Of a stretch of DNA of 64,000 nt, positions 1 to 9,600 are shown in pieces. Location of the stretch: positions 17,554 through 81,553 of the forward strand of contig NZ_BAAAPN010000019.1 of the NCBI RefSeq assembly GCF_039531165.1, in the 5' to 3' direction. The notes beneath the pieces are model-generated. The model made no database searches. It saw only the letters and a program-made list of their open reading frames with translations, and had not been told where the DNA came from. Within the stretch, counting starts at the first letter, position 1. Each line of letters opens with the position of its first letter. The position numbers were made by a program, and so were the translations under genes. Source of the DNA: Nostocoides_A vanveenii. Lineage in GTDB: Bacteria > Actinomycetota > Actinomycetes > Actinomycetales > Dermatophilaceae.

Positions 1-2
1 AC

Positions 3-383
3 GACTGCTTGGACAACCTCAAGGCGTATCTCAGCGACCCCGTCGGAGACCGTCTGGTCGAGGCTCTACGGATGGCGCGCGAGGTAGGGGGCAGCGACCT
101 CGGGCGACTGTTGCGCACCTTGAGCAGCTTCCTGCGCGATGACGCTCACACGCGGGCCGAGCTAGAAACTCGGCAGTCCTGGACCCTGAACGCGGCACGA
201 CTTGCGGTTGCCGCCCCCTGGATCGTTCTTGCGCTGATGTGCACGCGGCCGGAGGCCGTGCAGGCATACGCCTCGCGCACCGGAACGCTGGTGCTCGTGG
301 CGGGCGGTGCCTGCACCCTGATCGCTTACCGCCTGATGGTGCGTATCGCTCGCCTCCCGGAAGAACAGCGGGTCCTGGGATGA
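3..383 (+). CDS. tadB: Type II secretion F-domain protein TadB, C-terminal part (partial)
   Basis: This frame is open from the left edge, so only the C-terminal ~127 residues are present. They hold the end of a T2SSF/GspF-type domain (an amphipathic stretch with LLRTLSSFLRDDAHTRAELETRQSW) followed by hydrophobic segments around AARLAVAAPWIVLALM and GTLVLVAGGACTLIAYRLMV. TadB is an inner-membrane platform protein of the Tad/Flp pilus that works with the TadA ATPase. The stop overlaps the next start (ATGA at 380), a translationally coupled arrangement with tadC. Family assignment rests on this composition and on the downstream tadC/TadE/TadG-like genes. Confidence 0.8.
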   Translation, partial: DCLDNLKAYLSDPVGDRLVEALRMAREVGGSDLGRLLRTLSSFLRDDAHTRAELETRQSWTLNAARLAVAAPWIVLALMCTRPEAVQAYASRTGTLVLVAGGACTLIAYRLMVRIARLPEEQRVLG

Positions 384-1330
384 ATCCCGTCCTCGCCTTC
401 GGCCCGGGGCGTTGGGGTGCCCTTGTCGGCTTCGCGCTGGGGATCGGCGTGGTGACGATCATCCGCTTCCTGCCGGCAAGCCGTCGCCCGACCCTGGAGT
501 CCCGCATGGCTCCCTACCTCGTCGACACCGCAATCTTCACCCGCCTGCGGCAACGCGAAACCCATTCGCCCGCGGGAGTGGTCGCCGTGCTCGGGCGGCC
601 TCTCGTGCGCGACCTGGCGCGTTTTGTCGAGCGCATTCTCGGTGGTGCCGAATCGGTTCGCTATCGGCAACTGCGCGCGGGCAAACCCGCCGATATCGAC
701 CGATTTCGCGCCGAGCAGGTGCTGGCCGGCGCGGCAGGCGCTCTGGCCGGCGCGGTCGTCGGCGTGGCCCTCTTCCTCGGCAGCGGGGCGTCGTCCCTGC
801 TGGTGCTGTTCATGATCGCCGTGGGCGCATCCGCCGGCGTCGTCGGTTGGGACCAATGGCTCAGCTACCAGGCCAACCGGCGCGAGAGCATCATGCTCAC
901 CGAATTCCCAACAGTCGCAGAGCTTCTCGCCCTGGCTGTCGGCGCCGGCGAAGGTGCGGTCGGCGCCCTGGAGCGGGTGTGCCGATTGGCTCACGGCGAG
1001 TTGGCGACCGAACTCGCTCGCTGCCTCTCGGACGCGCGCGCAGGCGCCAGCCTCCCGCGGGCGCTCGAAGGACTGGCGGAGCGAACCGGGCTGACCTCCT
1101 TGAGCCGCTTCGTCGACGGCGTCGTCATCGCGGTCGAGCGAGGGACACCACTGGCCGATGTGCTCCGCGCCCAGGCGCAGGACGTCCGCGAGGAAGGTCG
1201 GCGCAATTTGATGGAGAAGGGCGGAAAAAAGGAGATCGGCATGATGATTCCGGTCGTCTTCCTCGTCCTGCCAATCACTGTGCTGTTCGCCGTTTTCCCG
1301 GGCTTCGACTTCCTGAACTTCTCTATGTAA
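380..1330 (+). CDS. tadC: Type II secretion F-domain protein TadC
   Basis: 316 residues from the ATG that overlaps the tadB stop; an open frame exists further upstream but would run through tadB. An N-terminal membrane segment (GALVGFALGIGVVTII), a central hydrophobic hairpin (about residues 115-160), a cytoplasmic T2SSF domain with the usual E-F-P-x-x-A-E-L-L-A-L-A-V-G-A-G start, and a C-terminal segment (GMMIPVVFLVLPITVLFAVFPG) give the standard TadC layout. Known role: partner of TadB in the Tad pilus assembly platform. The operon continues with the prepilin 48 bp downstream. Confidence 0.88.
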   Translation: MNPVLAFGPGRWGALVGFALGIGVVTIIRFLPASRRPTLESRMAPYLVDTAIFTRLRQRETHSPAGVVAVLGRPLVRDLARFVERILGGAESVRYRQLRAGKPADIDRFRAEQVLAGAAGALAGAVVGVALFLGSGASSLLVLFMIAVGASAGVVGWDQWLSYQANRRESIMLTEFPTVAELLALAVGAGEGAVGALERVCRLAHGELATELARCLSDARAGASLPRALEGLAERTGLTSLSRFVDGVVIAVERGTPLADVLRAQAQDVREEGRRNLMEKGGKKEIGMMIPVVFLVLPITVLFAVFPGFDFLNFSM

Positions 1331-1378
1331 CAACCCCGTTGCCCGCACCGCCGCGCGGCACCAACCGAAGGAGACACC

Positions 1379-1594
1379 ATGTCGCACTACCTCATCAAGG
1401 CGCACCTCCGGCTCACCGCCGCGATCCGCGATGCCCTCACCGACCGCGAGAACGAACGCGGCGACGTCCCCGGATGGGTGCTGATCACGATCATGACGGC
1501 CGGCCTGGTCGCCGCCATCTGGGCGATCGCGCAGGACCGGTTGTCGGCCATGTTCGAAGACGCCATCAACAGCGTCAAGCCCGGCGGCAACTGA
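1379..1594 (+). CDS. Small Flp/DUF4244-like prepilin
   Basis: 71 residues with a strong ribosome binding site (GAAGGAG) before the ATG. A charged N-terminus (DRENERGD) is followed by one hydrophobic helix (VPGWVLITIMTAGLVAAIWAI) and a short amphipathic tail, the build of Flp-type pilins cut by a TadV prepilin peptidase. A cleavage point after the Gly of RGD is possible, but the canonical Glu at +5 of the mature pilin is not visible. Its place between tadC and the TadE genes supports a major or structural pilin role. Secretion by the Tad machine is inferred. Confidence 0.72.
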   Translation: MSHYLIKAHLRLTAAIRDALTDRENERGDVPGWVLITIMTAGLVAAIWAIAQDRLSAMFEDAINSVKPGGN

Positions 1595-1602
1595 TCTCAC
1601 TC

Positions 1603-2010
1603 ATGGCCCCCGATCATCGACCGCGACCGGGTCGGGGATCGTGTGAGGACGGCGCCGCCGTTGCCGACTTCGCGATGGTGGCCGGGCTCTTGCTCGTCGT
1701 CTTCGCGGCGGTCTTTCAACTCGGCCTCGCCCTGCACATCCGCAACACCCTGATCTCGTGCGCCGCAGAGGGCGCACGGCTCGGGGCTCGAGCGGATGCC
1801 ATCCCGGAGGACGCAATTCCGCGGACACGCGAACTGATCAACCGGTCCCTGTCGACGCGCTTCAGCCAGGACATCACCGTCTCGACCGAATCGGTCGGGG
1901 GCGTTGCCATCGTCGTTGTCCGAGTCTCGGCCCCGTTGCCCGTCTTCGGTCCGCTCGGGCCCGACGGGCAACTGGAGGTTGTGGGCCGCGCGTTCGAGGA
2001 GCGCCAATGA
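1603..2010 (+). CDS. TadE-like pseudopilin
   Basis: 135 residues starting at an ATG 8 bp after the prepilin stop. A short basic N-terminus leads into the TadE signature: acidic/polar residues (CEDGAAVADFAMV) then a long hydrophobic helix (AGLLLVVFAAVFQLGLALHI) and an extracytoplasmic domain with the A-A-x-E-G-A-R pattern common after TadE helices. TadE/TadF proteins are minor pilins of the Tad pilus. The stop overlaps the next start, so this gene and the following TadE-like gene are probably co-translated. Confidence 0.82.
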   Translation: MAPDHRPRPGRGSCEDGAAVADFAMVAGLLLVVFAAVFQLGLALHIRNTLISCAAEGARLGARADAIPEDAIPRTRELINRSLSTRFSQDITVSTESVGGVAIVVVRVSAPLPVFGPLGPDGQLEVVGRAFEERQ

Positions 2011-2462
2011 TCTCCCACCCCAGCGAGCAGGCCCAAGCTGGCGACGAGGGCAGCGCCGTCGTGGAGTTCGTCTTTCTCGGCGTGCTCTTGCTCGTGCCCC
2101 TCATCTATCTGACGCTGATGGTCGCACGCGTGCAAGCCGGGTCGTATGCCGTGGCGCAGGCCGCGCGCGAAGCCGGTCGAGCGTTCGTGACCACGGTCGA
2201 CGGACAGGACCCGGGCCTCCGTGCCGACGCGGCTGCGCTCATCGCGTTCGCGGATCAGGGTTTTGACACAAGCGACAGCGGCATCACCATCTCCTGCTCC
2301 ACTTCGCCCTGCCTGACACCGGAGGGCCGGGTCGAGGTGCGGGCCGAGGTGTCCGTACCATTGCCGCTGATCCCGAGCTTCGCGCGATCGGTGGTCCCCT
2401 TGGTGGTCCCGGTCAGCAGCACTCATGTGCTGATCGTCGACCGATTCCGGGGTGTGGGATGA
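2007..2462 (+). CDS. TadE/TadF-like minor pilin
   Basis: 151 residues; the ATG overlaps the preceding stop (ATGA). DEGSAVVEFVFLGVLLLVPLIYLTLMVARVQ is the TadE-type charged-then-hydrophobic start, with the conserved Glu of VEF. The exported region carries two cysteines close together (ISCSTSPC) that could form a disulfide. It is a second TadE-family copy in the operon, similar in layout but not close in sequence to the first. Its own stop overlaps the next start, so three genes are coupled. Confidence 0.8.
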   Translation: MISHPSEQAQAGDEGSAVVEFVFLGVLLLVPLIYLTLMVARVQAGSYAVAQAAREAGRAFVTTVDGQDPGLRADAAALIAFADQGFDTSDSGITISCSTSPCLTPEGRVEVRAEVSVPLPLIPSFARSVVPLVVPVSSTHVLIVDRFRGVG

Positions 2463-2977
2463 GCCTGGAGAACGCGCGTCGACTCGGCGCTCCCGGATGC
2501 GCTGGGCGGGGACAGCGGCCGCCCGCGGCCGCACCGGACGCTGCGGAAGAGGGTGGGATCACCATCTTGATCATCGGGCTGTGCATGATTGCCCTAACGC
2601 TCACCCTTGGCATCGTCACCATCACGAGCGCTCAACTAGCGCGCATGCGTCTGCTCGACGCTGCGGACGCCGCAGCTCTGGATGCGGCCGATGCGCTCTC
2701 GGACCGGGCATACGTCGACGGCATCGGGGAGGCGGTGCCGCTGACCGACGACACGGTGTGGGTTGCCGCGCAGCAGAATCTCGCGGCCCGCCCGCTGCCC
2801 GATCGGATGCAGAGCTGGCATGTCGACGGCGGGACGGGCACACCGGACGGGGAGACGGCCGTCGTCGTGGTCACCGGGACCGCCGACCTGCCGATCCTGT
2901 CCAGCGTGGTGGAGGCGATCGGGTCGAGCATCACGCTGACCGTCGAGGCGCGCGCCCGCGCCGACATCGACCCGTGA
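2459..2977 (+). CDS. TadG-like pilus-assembly protein (Rv3660c-operon type)
   Basis: 172 residues. An unstructured Ala/Pro-rich start (about 30 residues) precedes EEGGITILIIGLCMIALTLTLGIVTITSAQ, the GGITI-hydrophobic pattern of actinobacterial TadG-like/helicase-secretion-neighbourhood proteins. The rest is an extracytoplasmic domain rich in Ala/Asp (DAADAAALDAADA), typical of the flavoprotein-like TadG N-terminal region but much shorter than full TadG. It closes the Tad operon; the next gene is convergent. Role in pilus biogenesis is inferred from context. Confidence 0.72.
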   Translation: MSLENARRLGAPGCAGRGQRPPAAAPDAAEEGGITILIIGLCMIALTLTLGIVTITSAQLARMRLLDAADAAALDAADALSDRAYVDGIGEAVPLTDDTVWVAAQQNLAARPLPDRMQSWHVDGGTGTPDGETAVVVVTGTADLPILSSVVEAIGSSITLTVEARARADIDP

Positions 2978-2990
2978 GGAGGCTGCCTCG

Positions 2991-3767
2991 TCAAGAGGTC
3001 TGCCAGTCGATCGGACCCCGGTGCACCTTGTGCTGCGCGGCCTGCGCGACCGGGCGCACAGTGAGCGCGTCGATGTTGACATGCTGCGGCAAGCCGACAA
3101 CGAACTCCACGCACGCCGCGACATCGTCCGCGACCAGGGGGCGGTCCACACCGGCATACACCTTGTCCGCGGCCACCTGATCACCCCCGAAGCGAGTCAG
3201 CGCGAAACCCTCCGTATGCACCATCCCCGGACGGATGTCCACCACCCGAATGTGCGTCCCGGCGAGCTCGAGCCGCAGCGTCTCCGAGATCACCGAAGTG
3301 CCGTGCTTCGCGACGACATAGCCGGCCCCGCCCTCATAGACAATCTGCCCGGCCGTCGAGGAGATGTCGACGATCGTCGCCCGCGGGGATCGGTGCAGCA
3401 GCGGCAGCGTAGCCTTGATCACCTGCAGGGTGCCGATCACATTCGACTCGAACATCGCGCGCCACTGCTCGACATCACCGTGCTCCACCGGCTGGGACCC
3501 GAGGGCGCCCCCGGCGTTGTTGACCAGGACATCGCAGCGCTCCAAGGTGGCCACGCCGGCCTCGACCGACTCGGCGTCGGCGACGTCCATAACCCGCGCC
3601 CGGGCCTGCGCGCCGATCGATGCGGCCGTCGCCATCAGCGGTTCGATGCGGCGCCCGGTGAGGACGACGTCGAATCCCATCGCAGCGAGCCGGCGCGCGC
3701 TGGCCGCGCCGATGCCGGTGCCGCCGCCGGTGACCAGAGCGATCGGGGAAGAGGAGGGATCGGTCAT
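2991..3767 (-). CDS. NADP-dependent short-chain dehydrogenase (YdfG-like 3-hydroxy acid dehydrogenase)
   Basis: 258 residues from the ATG at 3767; a longer upstream frame lacks family similarity. Classic SDR features: cofactor loop ALVTGGGTGIGAA (TGxxxGxG) near the N-terminus, NNAGG, catalytic Ser in DISST and the YxxxK pair in YVVAKHG, then DIRPGMVHTEGF. The RPGMVxTEF region resembles YdfG-type enzymes that oxidise L-allo-threonine, serine and 3-hydroxy acids and reduce malonic semialdehyde; the exact substrate cannot be fixed from sequence. It is a single gene, convergent with the pilus operon (13 bp apart). Confidence 0.85.
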   Translation of the reverse strand: MTDPSSSPIALVTGGGTGIGAASARRLAAMGFDVVLTGRRIEPLMATAASIGAQARARVMDVADAESVEAGVATLERCDVLVNNAGGALGSQPVEHGDVEQWRAMFESNVIGTLQVIKATLPLLHRSPRATIVDISSTAGQIVYEGGAGYVVAKHGTSVISETLRLELAGTHIRVVDIRPGMVHTEGFALTRFGGDQVAADKVYAGVDRPLVADDVAACVEFVVGLPQHVNIDALTVRPVAQAAQHKVHRGPIDWQTS

Positions 3768-4295
3768 ACGGGCAATCGTAGGCAGGAATACGACGGGGGC
3801 GCCGAGCCGCAATGGCCCGCGCCCCCGCCCATCACCCGAGCCATCGAGGACAGTCGTTGCCGACTGGCTCCCACCTCGCGGCGTCAAGGGGATGCTGTGC
3901 TCGGCAGTCGAAGCTACCGACGGCTCCTGTGTACGCGGGCAAGATTAAACCTGCTGCCACATCGACGGCCAGTCTGCCATAGGCCTGCGCGCGGCGTCGC
4001 GCGATCGCGCGGACTCGATGTCCGCTCGGGGTAGCCCGCACGCGCAGGCCAGGAAGAAGCGTTATCGACTCGTGATGTGGTCTAGACAGATGATCGATAA
4101 ATGCGCAGAACCTGCGAAAAGACATCCGTGTTATCCCTCCCGACCAGCGCCCGTGGCCAGTTCCGCACGGCCCCTGATGTGACGAAAGTGACGGGTGGGA
4201 TCTGAGCGTCGGTACCCTGAAATGCCGCGGCTAGCGCGCCCTCCCCCCGGTGCCCCGCGAGCGGCCGGTAGTCCGGCCCCGACAAGGAGCGATCG
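3768..4295 (+). other. Intergenic region upstream of the NlpC/P60 gene
   Basis: About 530 bp between divergent genes with no convincing coding sequence. It should hold both promoters. Visible structure: a direct repeat GTGAC-GAAA-GTGAC at 4179-4192, a 6-bp hairpin (GGCCGG/CCGGCC, 4263-4278) and a ribosome binding site AAGGAG at 4284-4289 ahead of the ATG at 4296. I looked for a ydaO (c-di-AMP) riboswitch, common before such hydrolases in actinobacteria, and did not recognise its conserved blocks. Confidence 0.5.
4179..4192 (+). promoter_or_regulatory. Candidate MtrA-type direct repeat
   Basis: GTGAC repeated with a 9-bp period about 100 bp before the hydrolase start. MtrA response-regulator sites in actinobacteria are tandem GTNAC-like blocks of similar period, and cell-wall endopeptidases are known MtrA targets. 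The match is inferred by eye and only one site is present. Confidence 0.3.
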
Positions 4296-5717
4296 ATGGC
4301 GTCACGCCCGGGCCCGCGGCACACCGCGCTTCCCACGTCGTCGGTGCGTCGCCTCCAACTCGTCGGCGGGTCCGCTCTCGTCGCGGCCCTCCTCTTCGGC
4401 GGCACGTATGCCGCGCACGCCGACCCCGGGATTCCCTCCGCCCGCGAGGTGGCCCAGGCCAAAGCCGAAGCCGCTGCGGCGGGCCAGCGGGTCGCCGCGC
4501 TAGAAGCTCAGTACGCGACGTCCGCCGCGAGCGTCTCGGCGTTGCAGGAGCGAGCGGCCCGTCTCGGCGAGGCCGCGAACGGCGCCAAGTGGCAACTGGC
4601 CAAGGCCACCAAAGCCGCGGACGAGGCGCAGCGCAAGGCCGATGCCGCGCAGGGCCAGGCGGCGGGCGCCTCGGTGTCCCTGCGCAACTACGCGTCGTCG
4701 ATGTATCAGCAGGGCGGGATGCTCGGGTCGCTCGCGCCGCTGCTCGATGCCGGCGGCCCCCAGGAACTCATCGACCGGGCGGCGACGCTGGAACTGGTCT
4801 CGGCGCACCAGAACGAAGAACTCAAGTCGGCGCTTGTCGTCAGCGGCACCGCGCAGAGCCTGCAGGCTGCGGCTGCCCAAGCCGAGGCCGCCCGCGCCGA
4901 GGCCAGCCGCCGTGCGGACCAGGCCGATCGCATCGCCCGCGACGAACTCGCGGTGGCGTCGGCGAAGACATCGCGGCTCGGGGCGGAGCGCGAGAGCCTG
5001 GCCAAACGGCTCGCGGCGCTGAACGACACCTCCGCCAAACTGGAGAAGCAGCGACTCGACGCCATTGCCGCCGCTGCTGCAGCCGCAGCCGAGCACGACC
5101 AGTCGACCAACTCCAGCACATCGAGCCCGTCGAGCACGCCGCCCCCCGTGACCACGAGCACGTCGACCCCGACCTCGTCGTCCACGACGCACCCGACCTC
5201 GACCACAACCACGCGGCCGACCTCAACCACGACGACCCGGCCCACGTCGACGACGACCACGCGGCCGACCTCGACGAGCACGACCACCACGCCGTCGTCG
5301 AGCACGAGCACTCCCAGCAGCACGACGACGAGCCAGCCCCCACCACCGCCGCCCTCCGGCGGGGCGGCCGCCGCCATCGCCTTTGCCGTCGCGCAACTCG
5401 GCAAGCCCTACGAGTGGGGGGCGGACGGTCCCGACACATATGACTGCTCCGGCCTGACGATGAGGGCCTGGGCTCAGGCCGGCGTGTCGCTCTCGCACTA
5501 CACCGGAGCGCAGTGGGCCGAGACCGCCCGCGTCGCCATCGACGCCTTACAGCCCGGCGACCTGGTGTTCTACGGTTCGACGGGGGAGAGCAGCTATCAC
5601 GTCGGCCTCTACGTCGGGGGTGGGCAGATGATCGAAGCGCCGCACACGGGCGCAGTCGTGCGCTATGCCTCGATCTACCGCTCCGATCTGCTGCCCTACG
5701 GCGGCCGGCCGGGCTGA
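4296..5717 (+). CDS. Secreted NlpC/P60 peptidoglycan endopeptidase with coiled coil and Thr/Ser/Pro linker
   Basis: 473 residues. Signal peptide (VRRLQLVGGSALVAALLFGGTYAAHAD, likely cut after AHA), then an Ala/Glu/Gln-rich coiled coil (about residues 50-265), a low-complexity Thr/Ser/Pro linker (about 270-350) and a C-terminal NlpC/P60 domain. The catalytic Cys is C384 (TYDCSGL) and the His is H435 (SYHVGLYVGGG). This is the RipA/CwlT-type plan: hydrolysis of D-Glu-mDAP or similar stem-peptide bonds during division or growth, with the coiled coil as a docking or autoinhibitory module. The linker makes spurious open frames on both strands. The start has a good ribosome binding site (AAGGAG). 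Confidence 0.92.
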   Translation: MASRPGPRHTALPTSSVRRLQLVGGSALVAALLFGGTYAAHADPGIPSAREVAQAKAEAAAAGQRVAALEAQYATSAASVSALQERAARLGEAANGAKWQLAKATKAADEAQRKADAAQGQAAGASVSLRNYASSMYQQGGMLGSLAPLLDAGGPQELIDRAATLELVSAHQNEELKSALVVSGTAQSLQAAAAQAEAARAEASRRADQADRIARDELAVASAKTSRLGAERESLAKRLAALNDTSAKLEKQRLDAIAAAAAAAAEHDQSTNSSTSSPSSTPPPVTTSTSTPTSSSTTHPTSTTTTRPTSTTTTRPTSTTTTRPTSTSTTTTPSSSTSTPSSTTTSQPPPPPPSGGAAAAIAFAVAQLGKPYEWGADGPDTYDCSGLTMRAWAQAGVSLSHYTGAQWAETARVAIDALQPGDLVFYGSTGESSYHVGLYVGGGQMIEAPHTGAVVRYASIYRSDLLPYGGRPG

Positions 5718-5797
5718 CGAACCGCGCCCCACGGCATACGGGGTCGGACGCGGCAGAGGGAGCGACCCGTGCCGTCGTGCGCGATAATCGTCCGGCT

Positions 5798-6550
5798 ATG
5801 CCTCCCGCACCTAGGCCAGACGGCCCCCCGCCCGCACCGACCGTGGCCCGTTACCGGATCCGGTATGCCCGTCGTGGTCGCCTCCGGTTCTCCTCCACGC
5901 GCGACTTCGCCCGCGCCCTGGAGCGCGCGCTGCGACGAGCCCAGGTGCCGATGGCCTTCAGCGCCGGCTTTCACCCCCACCCGAAGATCTCGTATGCCGG
6001 TGGCGCGCCCACGGGAATGGCCTCGGAGGCCGAGTACTTCGAGATCGGCGTGACCGAGGTGCTCGACCCCGATCAGTTGCGTGCAGCGCTCGACGCGGCG
6101 CTACCGGACGGGCTCGACATCATCGAGGTCGTGGCCGCCGGGCCGGGTGCGCTGGCCGATCGCTTGGCAGCCAGCGATTGGCGAATCGAGTTCCGCGACA
6201 CTGCAGTCGAGGCACTCGACGCCGCCTGGTCGCAGTTGTCGGCGCTGCCCGACGTCACCGTCAGCCGGGTCTTCAAGACCGGCCCTAAGAGCCTCGACGT
6301 CGGCGACGCGCTGCTGCACGCTGAGGTGGGCGCCGGGGAGGGATGTGCGATACTTCGAGTGGTCGTTCGGCACACCACACCAGCCGTTCGCCCCGACGAC
6401 ATTCTGAGCGCGCTGCGCGATTTGGTCCGGTTCGTGCCCTCGAGTCCCCCCCGGGTGACTCGCCTGGCGCAGGGGCCGTGGCTGGCGGACAGCGCGCAGG
6501 TGGCCGATCCCCTGGCCGCCGACAAGGATGGCGCCGCCTCGGGCCGGTGA
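5798..6550 (+). CDS. TIGR03936/DUF2344 radical-SAM-linked protein
   Basis: 250 residues from the ATG at 5798. YRIRYARRGRLRFSSTRDFARALERALRRA and FSAGFHPHPKISYAGGAPTGMASEAEYFEI are the hallmark blocks of DUF2344 (TIGR03936). In most actinobacteria this gene follows a B12-binding radical SAM gene (TIGR03960) and precedes rne; here the RNase E/G gene follows as expected, but the radical SAM partner is absent from the upstream side, where the NlpC/P60 gene lies. Function is unknown; a tRNA- or rRNA-modifying role is often supposed from the neighbourhood. Confidence 0.85.
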   Translation: MPPAPRPDGPPPAPTVARYRIRYARRGRLRFSSTRDFARALERALRRAQVPMAFSAGFHPHPKISYAGGAPTGMASEAEYFEIGVTEVLDPDQLRAALDAALPDGLDIIEVVAAGPGALADRLAASDWRIEFRDTAVEALDAAWSQLSALPDVTVSRVFKTGPKSLDVGDALLHAEVGAGEGCAILRVVVRHTTPAVRPDDILSALRDLVRFVPSSPPRVTRLAQGPWLADSAQVADPLAADKDGAASGR

Positions 6551-6699
6551 CGCGCCACGCGCGAACCGCACTCCGCGGAACTTAGACGACTTCCGTGTCG
6601 GCTCCGGCCGGCGCGACTCACCCGCAGCACGCGGAGACGGGGCCGGACTTCGAACCGGCCGGTGTGGGCGCCGCCGCGTGGTGACGGAAGGTGTGCGCG

Positions 6700-9600
6700 A
6701 TGAGCGACACGACCAACGACCGCGACCTCTCGTCCGAGGCATCAGCGGCGGCTGCCGGCGAGCCGGCCGTTCCAGCCTCGGGCGAATCCGCGGAGGCCAC
6801 CGAGACGACGATCCGCGCGACGGGTACGAAGAAGGCGGCGCCTCGCAAGCGCGCGGCCAAAAAGACCGCCGACAGCGACGCGGCACCCAAGCGGCGTCGG
6901 CGTGCGACCGCCCCGGCCGGGCCCGGCGGCGACCTAGAGTTGGCGTATGCCGGCGAAGTCGCCGAGTCCGCCGCCAGCGAGGTGGCGCAGTCCGCTACCG
7001 GCGAGGGCACGGAGCAGACGGCTGAGCAGATCACCGATGGTGGATCAGGCGAGCACGCGCCGGGCGAATCCGGCGCGGCGGGCCCAGCCGCCCAGAGCGA
7101 CCTGGGCATCGGCCAAGTGGCCGACGCCGAGGACGCCCAGTCCGAGACAGCAGCCGACCCCGCCGCCGCGGACCCCGCCGCCGCGGACCGCCCGGCAGAC
7201 GATGGCGAGGAGGTGGCCGGTCTCGCCGACGGCGGCACGTCGGACGCCGAGGATGCCGAGCGCGACGCTGCTAGCGACGCGGCCACTGACCTCGTCGCCG
7301 ACCGGTCCGAAGGCGCGGAGACCGACCGCCGCGGCGAAGCGATGAGCGAGCGCGCTGACGGTTCAAGCGCGCTGCAGCCCGCAAGTGACGAGCCCGAATC
7401 GCCCCGCCCGCAGCAGAGCGCGTTCGGCCTGCTCTTCCAGGCGCCCGAAGCCCCGGCCCGCCGCCGCGCCTCGCGCCCGGCCGGTGCCGCCGTCACCGTG
7501 CCGTCGTCCACGACGCCTTCTGCCGCAGCCGACGGCTCCGGGGCCGAGCATGAGGTCGTCCTCGACCGCGAAAAGGAGCCGGCAGCCACCGAGGACGAAT
7601 CCCGGTCCGTAGGCGCCGGCCGCGGGTCACGTCGTGGTTCGCGGCGCGCCGGCGCCACCACGTCCGCCCGGAACGCCGCCCTCGAGAGCGCCGCCGCCCA
7701 GAGCGCCGATGGCGAGAACGCCCGCGAGAACTCCGGTGCCGGGAGCGCCGATATCCAGAACTCCGGCGCCCGGGCCGGCGACGACGACAGCGCAGAGAAG
7801 GCGGACGTCGACCCCGCGGAGGGCGCCGAAACCGACGCCGCCGACGACGGCTCGGCGACCGGATCGCGCAGTCGGCGCCGCCGCGGTGGCCGCGGTCGCC
7901 GCGCCCGCGCGAACTCATCCGACGCCGAAGGCGCGGAGGCCGACGAGGCCTTACAGGCGTCCGAGGCGAGTGCGCAGGAGGAGGGGAGCGAACGGCATAC
8001 GGACGCGGGCGAGGCCGCTGACGACGACGCCAACAACCCGGCCCGCCGCCGGCGCCGCCGCCGCCGCTCCGGAGCAGCAGGCGAGAGCGAGGACCCGCCC
8101 GGCACGGTGACACGCGTTCGCGAGGTGCGCCGGGCTCGCGACGAGGTTGCCTCGGTGCGCGGTTCGACGCGGCTGGAGGCCAAGAAGCAGCGCCGCCGCG
8201 AGGGACGCGAGGCCGGCCGGCGCCGCACGATCATCACCGAGAAGGAATTCCTCGCGCGCCGCGAGAGCGTCGAGCGCGTCATGGTCGTCCGCCGACTCGA
8301 CGGCCGCACCCAGATCGGCGTCCTTGAGGACGGCATCCTCGTCGAGCACTACGTCTCGCGCACGACGAATGCGTCGATGGCCGGCAATATCTATCTCGGG
8401 CGCGTCCAGAACGTCCTGCCCTCGATGGAGGCCGCCTTCGTCGACATCGGTCGCGGCCGCAATGCCGTGCTCTATGCCGGCGAGGTCAACTGGGATGTCG
8501 CGGGTCTTGAGACCGGTGAGGCCAAGCGCATCGAGAACGTCCTGACCTCTGGGGAGTCCGTTCTCGTCCAGGTCACCAAGGACCCGATCGGGCACAAGGG
8601 TGCGCGTTTGACGTCGCAGATCTCACTGCCGGGTCGCTATCTGGTCTATGTGCCGCAGGGCTCGATGACTGGCATCTCGCGCAAGCTGCCCGACACCGAG
8701 CGGGCTCGGCTCAAGGCCATCCTCAAAGAGATCGTCCCCGCCGACGCCGGCGTCATCGTGCGCACCGCGGCCGAGGGCGCCAGCGAGGAGGAGTTGCGGC
8801 GTGATGTCGAGCGGCTCGCCAAAACCTGGGAGCGAGTTAGCGCGGCCGCGGCCGGCAAGTCCGGCAAGAAGACGGGCAACGCGCCGACGCTGCTCTACTC
8901 CGAGCCCGACCTGACCGTCCGCGTGATCCGCGACGTCTTCAACGAGGACTTCGCCTCGCTCGTCGTCTCCGGCGACGACGTCTGGGCCGAGATCAGCACC
9001 TATGTCGACGATGTCGCGCCCGACCTCGCCGCACGGATGACCAAGTGGACCGATGCGCGCGACATCTTCAGCGCGCACCGGATCGACGAACAAATGACCA
9101 AGGCGCTCGATCGCAAGGTCTACCTGCCCTCCGGCGGCTCCTTGGTCATCGACCGCACCGAGGCGATGACCGTGGTCGACGTCAACACCGGCAAGTTCGT
9201 CGGCTCCGGGGGCAACCTCGAAGAGACCGTCACCAAGAACAACCTCGAAGCCGCCGAGGAGATCGTCCGCCAACTGCGCCTGCGCGACATCGGCGGCATC
9301 ATCGTCATTGACTTCATCGACATGGTCCTGGAGTCCAACCGCGACCTGGTCGTCCGGCGCCTGCTCGAATGCCTTGGTCGCGACCGCACGAAACACCAGG
9401 TCGCGGAGGTGACCTCGCTCGGGCTGGTCCAGATGACTCGCAAGCGGGTGGCGTCGGGGCTTTTGGAAGTCTTCTCCGAGTCGTGCGAGCACTGCCACGG
9501 TCGCGGCGTGATCGTGCGCACCACTCCCGTGGACGCCGTCGAAACCCACGACCACGAACGCGAGCCCTCGGACACGTCGTCCCGGTCCTCGCGCAGCCGT

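Noticed and set aside
3832..4125. 97-residue minus-strand frame upstream of the SDR gene
   Set aside because: Ordinary composition, no ribosome binding site and no recognisable similarity; treated as intergenic.
4080..4295. Possible ydaO (c-di-AMP) riboswitch before the hydrolase gene
   Set aside because: Conserved sequence blocks of that riboswitch were looked for and not found.
5140..5330. Short regularly spaced repeats that could suggest a CRISPR array
   Set aside because: They are codon-level repeats of a Thr/Ser/Pro linker inside an open reading frame, with no constant repeat and variable spacers.
4706..5404. Minus-strand Val/Glu-rich frame opposite the NlpC/P60 linker
   Set aside because: A product of the repeated Thr/Ser/Pro codons on the plus strand; runs of VVVVEVGRVVV are the antisense of that linker.
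6618..8336. Long minus-strand open frame opposite rne
   Set aside because: It is Ser/Ala/Arg-rich and mirrors the low-complexity GC-rich tail of RNase E; no start signals and no domain.
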